From: Bacteroidales bacterium
GTDB taxonomy: Bacteria > Bacteroidota > Bacteroidia > Bacteroidales > WCHB1-69
Reading direction: 5' to 3'
NCBI GenBank assembly: GCA_031272415.1
Contig: JAISTU010000036.1
Coordinates: 1 to 18,262 of the forward strand
Length of the DNA: 18,262 bases
This document shows positions 1-12,500 of the stretch, one piece after another (within the stretch, counting starts at the first letter, position 1; every line of letters begins with the position of its first letter). The notes beneath the pieces are model-generated. The model was not told the DNA's origin. It made no database searches and saw only the letters and a program-made list of their open reading frames with translations. Position numbers and translations under genes: made by a program.

Positions 1-364
1 ATTCATCATCCAACATCCCACTCGGATCCACTCTATTCACTGGCGAGTTTGAACAAAACGCATACGGACTCATATAAGGTCTTGCCTCAAACATCACATC
101 CCTACTTATAAACACCGGCGGACTCTGATACCTCGCCTCAAAATAATACATCCCATTTTCTTCGTCCAATTCTTTTGCATTAAACTTAAAATCAGGCACT
201 TGTCCGCTGCTCCAATCGATGTTATATTCATTCACAACTTCCCCAAAAGGTGCATATTCAACTTGCTGTACAGCCTCACCCGTCCCATCTGTTACTAACT
301 GCGTGCTACTCAAGTGATTACCGGTGTAATAATGCTTTGTGTATTCTTCTATTCCATATTTCAT
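1..364 (-). CDS. Orphan Rhs repeat-associated core domain protein, 3' end outside window
   Basis: Reading the minus strand from the ATG at 364-362 gives 121 codons that run off the left edge. The product carries the hallmarks of the Rhs/YD-repeat core in the family order: HYYTGNHLSSTQLVTD near residues 11-26, YAPFGE near 38-43, a KELDEENGMYYFEARY block near 64-79, then an SRDV motif and SPVNRVDPSG near 107-116. In full Rhs proteins this core closes the shell and the variable C-terminal part that follows is often a toxin. Here the part before the core is missing: an in-frame TAA lies about eight codons upstream of the ATG, so this is a short stand-alone core, not the end of a long Rhs ORF. It lies downstream of the giant gene on the same strand, separated by a terminator. 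It may be a displaced Rhs tip or a decayed fragment; whether a toxin follows cannot be seen. I saw no clear promoter. Family assignment is firm; functionality is uncertain. Confidence 0.8.
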   Translation of the reverse strand, partial: MKYGIEEYTKHYYTGNHLSSTQLVTDGTGEAVQQVEYAPFGEVVNEYNIDWSSGQVPDFKFNAKELDEENGMYYFEARYQSPPVFISRDVMFEARPYMSPYAFCSNSPVNRVDPSGMLDDE

Positions 365-466
365 TTTATCAATATTTTTTTTCTTTTATTAACGTCAAAT
401 CTCTGATATTATTGTGTGTTATTCATTTTTTAGAACGTTTTTCTCCCAAAATGCAAAAAAAATCTA

Positions 467-501
467 CACTCTTCACTCTACACTCTACACTCTACACTCT
501 G
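467..501. repeat. 7-bp tandem repeat, five copies (CACTCTA)
   Basis: Five head-to-tail heptamers: CACTCTT at 467-473, CACTCTA at 474-480, 481-487 and 488-494, then CACTCTG at 495-501. They lie between the terminator of the giant gene and the Rhs fragment, in a 206-nt stretch that otherwise shows no gene. Function is unknown; the array is probably prone to slippage. Confidence 0.85.
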
Positions 502-519
502 TACTTTCCATTCTCAACC

Positions 520-544
520 AAAAAGGGGAACATTGCTGCTCCCC
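520..544 (-). terminator. Intrinsic terminator of the giant T9SS-exported protein gene
   Basis: On the minus strand GGGGA (544-540) pairs with TCCCC (529-525) across a 10-nt loop and is followed by TTTTT (524-520). It starts 26 nt past the stop codon of the giant gene, the expected place, and separates that gene from the Rhs fragment downstream. Confidence 0.75.
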
Positions 545-570
545 GAATTTATGAAAATATTTTCAAGAAC

Positions 571-3500
571 TTATTTTATATTCATTGTACGCACCAACTT
601 CTGACCTTCAAATTCCATGGAATAGAAATAAATGCCGGCAGAAAGTTCGTTGAGGTCAATAGAGATGTTGTTTTTGCCTTCTATTGCCTCAATTGTTTGA
701 TTATAAATCGTTTGTCCTGTTACAGTATAGATTTTGAAAATGGCTTTTCCGTTGTAAGGAACTGCAAATTCAATTTTTGTGGATTTGTAAGCAGGATTGG
801 GGATATTTTGATTGAGTGAAAACATTGATAGTGAGTGAGTTATGATGTCTGTTGTATCTTTTTTTGCTGTTGTACGATTAACAGTCAAAGTGTCATTAAA
901 AGTATATCTATCTTTGCTTTGTAAATATACAATAATTGCATAATCAGGCTCATCGGGGACAGTGTAAGGCAGTGCAAATTCAGCATCAAAATAATCATTG
1001 GCATCAATTCTATCTTTGTCTATGATTTGATAGTAAATTTGTGTATTATTGGCAATTATTTGTGCATAAATGCGAACACTGTCAATATCTGTGTTGCCTT
1101 CGTTGGTGATTTTTGCTTTTATAAAGTGTTCATTACCAACAGTATCCACACCTGTGGCAGGATTGATAAGTGTTGTTACCGACAAATCGGTTAAATCCAC
1201 ACACTCTACCAAAGTGGAACTATCGCCGAACAATTGCGGACAATCCAACATATACAAATGAACCAAAACAACATAAGACTCTTCCGCAGGCACAGTGTAT
1301 TCGCTGTCAAAAATTACATAAATACTGCTATCGGGCAAAAGAGGCTCGGTAACGGTATCTGTAACCGTTTCCAAAAGCCCTGAATTGTTGTGAATTTCGG
1401 TAATAACGACAAAATTATTTGCCTCAATATTACCGTCATTGAGGATGGTAACTTCTTGTTGAATTTTCATTCCTTTTGATAGACAAGTTGTTGAATTAGA
1501 AGGATTTGTATTTGCAATGGCTGTGATATGCAAATGTGGATTGACCACAAAATTGTATAACAAAGTATCATTTGCCCTATTGTCGTCAAAAACAGAAGTA
1601 AAATAGGCTTTTAGAGTGTAATTTGCGGGGACAAAATGGCAATTTGGCGACAAAGTGATAGTGTCCATGGCAAAACTGCCCAAAGAGCCGCCGTTTCGGG
1701 TAGCGGAAAAAGTTTGACCTGTTTGTAAAATTTCCAAATTGATATTGATGGGAGAATTATTGTAATCCAATATCGGGTCTGTAAGATTTTTTAAGACCAC
1801 TTTCAGTTCTTTGTTTTGCATATCACAAGCCGACAAATCAGGCACAATAATTTCAGAAATTTCAATATCTTGTTTGGCGGTTATACGAATACGGTCAATA
1901 TATTGCCACGTTTGTCCGGAGCGGTCTTTTTCCATTGCCTCAAAAACAATAAATACACATTGATTAACAGCAAAAGCGGGTAATTCGGCATTGTATTGTC
2001 GCCAACCGACATAATAGGGGTCATATTTGTTCAATGAATACAAAGTGGTGTAAGTGGCACCGCCGTCAATTGTGATACGAACATCGGTATAGTCTAAACA
2101 TGGGACGGTGTCATAATAATACCAAAAAGAAAGTGTAGGTTTTACGGTTTGTGATAAATCTAACTGTCTGGTATACAGTCTACTCATTGAGCCTGCACTG
2201 CCGCCGAATGCCAACATCCCATCTCCAAATTGTGGTCTGATAAGGCTATCTTTTCCTGTTCCATTGGGGATGATATGCCATTGATTAACACCGACTTCGG
2301 CTATTGATTTGAAAACCATGCTCATTTCTCCATTGCTAAACATTTCATCAATGGGCAATCCAAAACGACCTGAAATATAAGAAGAGAAAAGAGTATCATC
2401 TAAAACAAGCGAATCGGCAGGCGATGAGAGATATGATTTGATTTCATAAACCCCTGCGGTCATGATTGGAAATTGGTCTGTCATATTGATAATCATGCTT
2501 TTACCGGATGCCAAAACACCCATATTGACAATTGTATCAATTTGATAGATAACAGGACTTAAAATGTTCAAATACAAGTGAATATTGTCTTGTGAAAAAT
2601 CAAACGGAATATCCCCCATATTGGTAATTTCCAATCCTAATGAAATATAATCAGGCAAACAAGTTGTTTGGGGCATATTAAGACCCTCTACACTTGTGAT
2701 ACTGAGATTGTTACCTCTGTATTTTTTTGACATTGAACTGAATTTTACATACGTGGAATCTACCAAAGTGATATTATTGCCGACCGTATCTTGCACATTT
2801 AAAGTAAAAATAACTTTGCTTGAATAATATTTTGCGGCAACGTATGCAGACCATACACCATTGTTTAATTGCATGGGCAAAGTATCAAATAGCACCATCT
2901 CCCCGATTTTGGATTGAACACAAAGATTAGGAATTGTGCCATTAATTGCTCCCGTACCTTCCAAAATACGTGCATATACGGTAAAATCCAATTGATGAAC
3001 GGTGTCTGTTATGGTAGGTTGTTCAAACCACGCTAATGGCTTGACAATCAATTCAATAGAAACAGTATCATTCCATTTTATATTTTCTTGCAGACCATTA
3101 ACAGTATCAATCCAAATAGAAAGCAGATAGGCAGAGTCGCCACCGACAATATAAGTTCCCAAAGGCAGGATTTGCGACTCCATTGAAGTCAATGCAGAAG
3201 GAGCAATCCAGCGCAAAGAGCCTTGTTTGACACCATTAAGTCCCCATGAAAATGTTGCAGAATCTATATTTTGAAGCCCCGTATTGAGTATCGTTGGGGC
3301 GATTGCAACATATTGACCGCTGACAACATTATTATCAAAGTTTTCAATACCTACTATTGACAAATCGGCTGCTGACGGCAAAAATGTATATGCCCCCATA
3401 ATTGTCTGTTGTGAACGCGGGTAATTTGTAATATCTTTATTTACATGTATATCTGAGGGACAAAATAAACCTGCGTATGAATTAAGTTTGAGAGAAGTTG

Positions 3501-6500
3501 TAACAGCCTCAAAATCAGCATTTATTCGTACAGAATGTTTATCTGAAATCAGCAATTGTTTCCACAAAATTATGTCGGAAATGCCGCCGCCTATAAATCC
3601 AACATGTTCGGGGGCATAGAGATTGTTGTAATCAATATTTCTGTTTTTGATTTCGGCAGTTCCGGCAAAATACAACGGATAGGCATAAGGAGAAGTCATG
3701 ACAATGTTGTTGTTTTTTACTTCCACGTAGGTAGATTGGTCATCCAAATAAATGCCTCTCGAAGCACCGCCGCCGGTTATATACAATGAATTATGCAATA
3801 TTCTGATATTGGAATGTTTGCTTGAAATGGCTGCATACATACCTATCGGAGAGAGCATGATTTCATTATTGACTATCAATCCTGTATCAACAGTATTGTA
3901 ACGGTTAAAATAACTGATTTCAATGGCGGAGGCTGCTACTATATCCGCTTTTTGCATGATTTTATTACCGTAAATATTTCCGTTGCAAAAGGAGAGAGAA
4001 ATACCTGTCCAAGTGCTTGCCACATTGTCAAAACGACTTCTGATAGTATTGTGTTTGAGGCTGTTAAAATCCGCATTGGAAATATTTAAACCGGCTGCTG
4101 CTTGCTTTTGAATTATATTGCTGTCAATGATAATATTTTGTCCATAAACAGTAGACAATCCTGCTGCAATATCAATACCATAAAAGCCTCCTTCCAAAAG
4201 ATTGTTGGCAATAATCAAACTATCTACAATTCCTGTATAGGTTGGTTTTGAGATGAGCGTTGTGGCTCTTTCTTCGCTGATAGCAATCGTATCCGCTAAA
4301 AATTTATTGTGTAGGATGTTGATATTTCGGCAATCATCTCTAAATAGAACAACAGGCTGTACTTCTTGCGTGATGATGGTCAAATTTTCTATTGTAATAT
4401 GCGAATTATTACCTAAAATAAATGCAGGTTTTCCGATTACATACAATTTGCAATCATCTGCATTTCCTGTGCGAGAGGCAATGGTAAGATGATAATTTTC
4501 CAATTCTTGTGCAATAGAAGATAAATCAAAGCAAGTAGGCAAACTATCTGTATTGTCAAACTCAAGCCTTATATCTCCTGTGATGCCGCAATGCGAGGCT
4601 ATGAATATAAAATCTTCTGCGTCAGAGAAATTACCTGTATCTCCGATAAGATAAGTACCGCTCAAAGTCTCCAAACAGCCCCATATTTCCAAATTTGCGG
4701 TATCGCTTGCCGCCAAAGAGTCCGTACCTCCATTGACTGTCTCCAGCCAAACGGTTAAATTGTTGTTGCCAATGAGCGGTGTCAATTGTGGGAGCGAAAC
4801 ATGTATTGTGTCTTTGAAAGCCAAAACAAGCGATTGCAAAGAGACAAGCGATTGCAATACATTGTCATATTTACTGTTGATAGTGAGTGAATAAATGGTG
4901 TCCGTTCCCAAATTTTGCACTATCAATTTGGGAATAATGGGAGTACCTGCATAAACAAAATCTTCTACTATAATGCTCATTGCGGCGGCGTCTAATAGTT
5001 TGCGTAATCCATAAGATCCGATTTGAGTTACGCCATGACGCGGTACATTTTCAATATCCGATTCTATTTGGGAAATGGTTGGACATTCAAAAATACTGCT
5101 ATCGGCAATTTTCAAATCGCTTGTACCCCCGTTGATAAATGAGGGCATAGTTGAAACAGAATAATGGTCGGAAGGAACTGCAATCCTCCAATCTATAAAA
5201 TTTGTTTTTGCATTGGTAACATAACCTATACATTTTGCATTATACAAATTGTTATAGTCTGATTGACAAGATGTTGCATAAGTTGCCGAAGAAAAATAAA
5301 GCGGATGTGCAGAGTCGGCAGCACAAATAACCTGATTGAATTTGACATCACTTACTCCCGCCGAAGCAACATAAATACCTTTGGAGACACCACTGCCTGT
5401 TACATAAATAGAATTATAAAACACTTGTGCTTGTGAAGATGTTCCCAAATAAATGCCTGATGTTGTTGTATTTACGCCAATAATGATTTCATTATTATCA
5501 ATAATTGTAGGTTGTGTGGCTTGATAATAACTCAAATAAACAGAATACATTCCATAAGGACCTGTTATGTTGGCTGATCGGGTACGGATATGATTTTTAC
5601 TGATTTGACCGCCATTGGAATAATACAAATATAGACCTCTCCATGCTGTTGTTGTGTTGCTTGTGCGGCTAAGCATGGTGTTAGAAGATATGCTTTCAAA
5701 ATTGATATAATACAAAAATACAGAACAATAGTATTGATTTGTAAATGTATTGCTATCAATCCTAATGCGGGACGAAAACGGCTTTGCATTTGAATTACCG
5801 CCATAAAAATAAATACCTGCATAACCGCCATTGATTTCATTATTAACAAAGGATATGTTGTCACAAAGGATGGCACTTGAGGCACGATGTACGGGCGAGT
5901 TTGCAGCAGCAGTACCCTCATTATCACACCATAAGCGACAATGACGGATGATTATATCCGAACAAGCCGTCAAAGGGTCAAATCTAATGGCAGCCTCATT
6001 GTTGGTGTCGTTGGCATGTATGGTAATATTTTCAATCATAATATGCGATGCATTGGAAAAGAAGACGGTTGCTTTGTCTTTGGTTTTTAAAATTACATTG
6101 GTGTTTATACCTGTTAATGAATTGATAATCAGCATATTAGTATCTGTAAAATTCAAATCTACCAAATTTAATGTAGGATTAAGATAAGTGCCTGATTCTA
6201 ACGACAATGTAACATTTCCTTTTGTGCCGCAGCGTCTTATCAATTCCACTGCTGTTTCCATATCTGCAATATTTCCTGTTGTACCGATAATATAAGTACC
6301 ACTTAAAGCACTATCGCAAGCATATAATTCCATTTTGATAGTATCTGTCAGCGGACGCGGGTCTGACATTCCATTGGGATTGGAGGTATAAAGTTTGATT
6401 TCTTGCAGTCCCGCCAACATAGTGAAAGTTCCTACTGTAATGGTATCGCTTATACTTTGCGGTGCAATTGCTCCACTCCAATGATAAGAATAATTTGTAT

Positions 6501-9500
6501 TGTTGTAAGTATAATGTATATCCAAATCGTTGAGCATACTTGTACCTGTATTTTGAATTTTTACTTTTACGTTCACCAAAGTACCTGTTGGATTATTGGA
6601 AATCATACCTACAAAAGAATGTGGCATGGCATCTATTGCGTGTGTAATATGTTGATATGCACCCATGTTCGGCTGTGGGGCACGACTATAGCCATTTATA
6701 TCATGTGTTGAAAGCAAATTTAACGGACAGCCAACCCCTAATGTATCTGAAAGTTCAAGGTTAATATTAACATCAAAAAATTGCGGAGACCTTGCCACCG
6801 AATGCAAATCATTAGCAGCAATTTTCCAAGCACTTATAGTCGAAATGGCAGTCCCAACATAGCCTACACTTTGAGGTGCATAAAGGTTGTTATAGTCAAT
6901 ATCCATTTGTGCCACATTGCTTGCAGTAGAAATATAAATCGGATATGCAGTGACAGTATCGGCTGATAAAGCAATGTAATTATTACAAATTTGAGCATAA
7001 TAGCCTGCCGCCATGCCTGTCAAATAAATTCCTTTTGGGGCTGCTCCCGAACTGCCCATATAAATAGAATTATGCAAAAGACGTACCACACTGTAACCAA
7101 TATACATTCCATAATTCGACCCTCCTGTGGCATCAGATATAATTTCATTATTGGCAATCACAGCCGTATCAATACTCAAATAATGATTGTGATAATACAA
7201 ATACATGCCATAAAAAGTGGCTAAACTGACCCCTAATCGAATGCGATTGTTGCAAATATCTCCATTGCAATCATAACAACGGATGCCGTACCATGTTGTA
7301 CCTACCATACCTTCATAACGACTTTTGAGCGTATTGTAAGAACAACTTATTAAATCGCTGTAATAGAGATAAATACTGTAATAATAAGCATTGGTAACGA
7401 TATTGCTGTCAATGCGAATATGGTTTGCATAAGCGGCTGTTCCTGTGCCAAAATATGCATAAATTCCTGCATAACCGCCATCAATTATATTGTTGATAAT
7501 CAATATACTATCGCATACTCCGCTTGCACTTGCTTTGTATATTAACGACCCTGTGGTGGCAGTTGTGGCTGTATAATTGCCTAATATTTTACAATCTCTA
7601 ATCACAATATTTGTGCAAGATTCAATAAAATGTATAGCGGATGAGCCTTCGGTAGCATCAATGGTAATATTATCAATGGTAATATTGTTACTATTGCCCA
7701 GCCTAAAACCGACATCGGTGATTTTTAAAATAACATCTTCCGCATGGGCAGTGGAGGAGGTAAATCTAACTTTATATCCTGCCGTTATCAGGCTGCTGTT
7801 GGATAAATCTATATCTTCGGTGTAAGTGCCCGGCATTATAACAACATCAATATCTCCGTTAATGCCGCACAACATTGCACGATTGACAAGAGCGGTTATG
7901 GTAGTAAATTGTTGTCCTGCTCCAACAGTATAAGTCCCCGACAAAGCAGCAACACATACATAACCCTCATTTTGCAATGTATCATTGCTATTGTCAAGGT
8001 CAGTAAGATTATCAAGGCTATCAATCCAAACTTTGACGGTTATATTTCCATAAACATAAGTAAGCGTCCCCAATGTGATAGTTGTTTGAAACCCATAAGG
8101 CAATGTATCTGCATAATATACAGAGTTTTGTAAAACGCCATTGATACTCCATGAAAAAGTAACACCTGTCAATTCGGCAGCCCCTAAATTGAGCAAATCA
8201 AATCTCAATGTATCTGTTTGTCCGTTGATATTTCCTTGTTGAAGCGGTGTCAAATTGCTTATTTTGGCATCCACAGGCAAAGAATATACACCATGATAAC
8301 AGCCCATAGATGAAATGACTCCCATTCGCATTCCACCCGAAAAATCAATATCTGTATTGGGATATATCGGACAATCCATGCCCGTATAATCCGTCAATCG
8401 CAAATTAGCATGACCCGTATTTACATAATTGGGCAAAATATTTACCGAATTAACATCCGTTGTAAGCACTGCCGACCACGCAGACAAAGTAGTTTTTGCA
8501 TTGCCTACATAACCTATATTGTTAGGAGCATAATAATTGTTATAATCGAAATTCATGCCTGACAAAAAAGCAACAGTAGATGCCGATAAATAGATAGGAT
8601 AAGAGGAGGCTGTGGTGGTATGCAAAAGATTATTTTTCATTTCTAAAAGAGTAGCCGTACTGTTGGCTACGGTTACGGCACGATTGGCACCGGTGCCTTT
8701 CCCTATCATCGAATTGTGGATAATTTTAGCATGTGTTCCTGCGGCTACATAAAGACAACTTGCTGTACTTGAAGAAAGTATAACCATTTCATTATCATGT
8801 ATAAAAGCCCAATCATTGGAGTTGGCATAATCTTCATTTAAATGTATCAGATACATTGCATATTCTGTGGCTGCGATATGTCTTGTTCTGATGTGATTAT
8901 ATGCCACCGTTTTGGCATTGCTATATTCCAAACGCAAACCATACCAAGTTGTTACAGGATTGGCATTGCGAGAATAAATAACATTGCGACAAATACTATT
9001 GACGTCGCAAGAATAGAAATAAACACCATAAGAATATTGATTACGAACATCATTGCTGTCAAAAACAATATTGGTAGAAAGAGGTAAAGTACTTGTCCCG
9101 TCAAACCAAACACCATAAATACCTCCAAAAATGTAATTCTTAATAAAGAAAATACTATCTACAACTACATTGTCTGCTTTATATACAGGAAATTGCTTTG
9201 CGGTTGTAGATGACCCTGTAATACTTTGCACCATTTGGCATCTTCTGATGGTGATATTGGTACAAACAGATACAAATTGAATGCCGTAACCACTTGTGCT
9301 GTCGAAAGTTATACCTTCAATGTGTGCATTACTTACGTTCCCCAAAATAAGTGCGGTTGCAGTAGTGTCCGCTCCGGCTTTGATAGTGCCTCTGACTCTG
9401 GCAGTATCGTTTAAACTATTGGAGCGAATGGTTAATCTGTAACCGTTCATTGCCTTGTCAAAATCTCTTAAATCTATGGTTTCATGAATCGTATCGGTGA

Positions 9501-12500
9501 GCAAAATATAAGTAATATCACCGGCAGCCGTACAGTTAAACAGTCGCTCACGTGCTTGTGCAAAAGAAGTATATTGCCCCGCAGCACCAACAGTATATGC
9601 CCCTGCTATGCCTCCGTTACATACATAAGATTTTGCCACTGCCGTATCATCCGAAATAACATCATCTATCAAGCCCCCTAAAGAAGAAAAATAGGCTTTT
9701 ACCTCATTTTCTCCTTCCGTACTGTAATTGATAACTCCCAACGGTATAGTAACCGAACCTTCCAATGGCAAATTACCTGTATAAAAATAAGGTGTTCCAT
9801 TGACACCATTATATTCCCAATCAATTGTTGCACCGGTGATTGTGGTATACCCCGAATTGATAAATGTGGCAAAAACAGTATCCGAAAGTCCATATACATT
9901 GCCACCTCTTAATCCACTGACATTCAACATGATAGCATTGATATTAGATGCCGTAAGACCATGATAACAGCCCCACGCAGTATTCAATCCAAAACGAGAA
10001 CCGCCCAAAATATCATGACTTACTTTTGGATGTAAAGTGGTTTTCAAATTATCATAATTAGCAAGTGTCAAATTGATGCTTGGGTCATTGAAAGGCGGGT
10101 CAATTTTTACCGAATGTATATCTGTTGGTTGAGCCGCAGTCCATGCTGCAAGCGTTGTTTTGGCTGCACTTGCACAATAACCTATATTGGTCGGCGCCCA
10201 ATAATTATTATTATCTATATCTAACCACCTGATATTATTGGTCGTGCTTGTTGTGGCTATGTAAATCGGATATGCCGCACTGCCCCGCAAAACAATGTTG
10301 TTCCCCTTAATTTCCATTTTGTGTGTATAATTTCCCAAATAAATACCTCTCACTGCCGCCGTATTGTCGCTGTAAATAGAATTATGCAATACTTTGCAAT
10401 ATCCTTGACTTGGAAAATAAATACCACTGCAAGTTGTGCCTGTCCCTGTTGTGTGGAAAATGATTTCATTGTTCATAATCAATGAAGTATCTGTGGTCAA
10501 ACTATCGCTGTAATTACCACAATATAAACCATAACATGTTGTTACTTTATCCGAAATTTTATGTATTCTGTTGCCGTCTATGACCGAAGAATGACAATAA
10601 TTCAAATAAAATCCATACCAAGATGTATTGGCACTTGTCCCCGGACGGCATGTAAGCGTATTATGTGAAATGCTCCGCAATGTTGTATAATAAAAATATA
10701 CTGCATAATAGTACGCATTTTGTACAATATTACTGTCAAAAACTATATTTGTACCCCTGTTGGCAGCAACTCCGCCATAAAAATAAACATTATAATAACC
10801 GCCATCAAAAAGATTTCCTATAAAAAAGATGCTATCACAAGGGTCATCCGAAGTGGCTTTATATATTCCTGCGGCTGCGGTAGTTGTTGCGGTAGGGTCT
10901 GCCAAAATACGACAATGCTTAAAGGTAATATTATTACACGCATCTAAAAATAAAATTGTTTTAGCAGGAGACGCAGAGCCATCAAAAGTAATCGCCTCAA
11001 AAACAATATTGCGATTGTTTTGCAAAATCACCGTGTTAGCAGACGCGTTTGTAGGCAAAATCACTACATCTTCTGCATTCCCGCTTTGAGAACGTATTGT
11101 CAATGTATTGTATCCCATATCAAAAGACAATTTAGATAAATCCAAACTGCCAACATAAGAGCCACTATCAATAGCAAATGTTACATTTCCTCCTATTCCG
11201 CAGATATTCAATTGATTAAGTGCCGTAACAAGGTCAGGATAATCATCCCCCACATCGCTCCCTATGCTGTAAATTCCACTAAAAGGACTGCTGCATATAT
11301 CTTCCCCCACTTGTGCCGTATCATCAGAAGTGAAATTATCTGCCGTATTTTGTAACCATGCTTTAATCTGATAATGCCCTCCCGTATAAGTCAATGTCCC
11401 CAAAAATATTTTTACACTTTGACCGATTGCCAAATTACCACTCCAACTAATACCTGATGCTGCCATATCAACTCCATTTAAAGTCCATTTCATGGAAACA
11501 GATGTCAGCGGTGTAAGTCCTGCATTGAGCAATACAGCCCAAATGGAGTCCGTTTCTCCTAAAATATTGCCTCCACGTGCCCCTTCTATACTGCCCAAAA
11601 ATGCGTTGTAATTCAATGTAGGCAAACCATGATAACAGCCCAACGTTGTAGAATCCCCAATGCGAAAAGTCTGCTCTATATCTTGCGTTACATCCATCAT
11701 AAATGGACACTTAAATGCCGAATAATCAGACAGTTCCAAATTGATTGTAGAATCTATGTATGATTGTTTGATAGATACGGAATGAACATCCGTTAGCACT
11801 TGCGACTGCCATGCGGCAATTGAAGTAACCGCACCGCCAATATAACCGACATTGGTAGTACCGTACATGTTATTGTAATCAATATCACAATCTATCATAT
11901 TGGTAATATTGGCAAGATAAATCGGATAACCGCCCGTGGATTCAACCGAAATATTATTGTTTTTCACTGTAAATCTATTCACTGCAAGGTCTGTAAATTG
12001 AAATCCTTTGCTCGCTCCCGTGCCACGAATATGTATGCTGTTATGTAAAAAATTAGCCCTTACATAAGTGCCATAAATGCCTGAATTTGTTGTCTTTAAA
12101 GATATTTCATTATTGATAACAAAACCTTTTCTTTGGGTTAAATAATAATTAAAATAAGCACAATAAATACCGTATGCAGTATTGATTTTATCACTGCGCT
12201 GCCATACACGATTGCCAATAATATCTCCATTACAAGCATAAAAACGATAGCCCGTCCATGCTGTTGAAGTTGTATCGGGCGAGTCTTGCGTTTTGCTCAA
12301 CAAAGTATTATATTTATGGCTCTTAAAATCAGTGTAATAATAATACGTCCCATAATAGTACTGATTTTGTATCAAATTGCTGTCAATGATAATATTTTTG
12401 CCGTATGCAGACGAACTTGTACCTCCGTAAAAATAAATTCCACTGTAACCGCCATCTACTAAATTATTGGTAAACACAACACTGTCGGCAATACTTGTTG

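Noticed and set aside
250..819. A 189-codon plus-strand open frame across the end of the giant gene and the terminator
   Set aside because: It overlaps the T9SS sorting domain, the terminator and the heptamer repeats on the opposite strand, and its product has the Ser/Leu/Phe-rich composition of a shadow frame.
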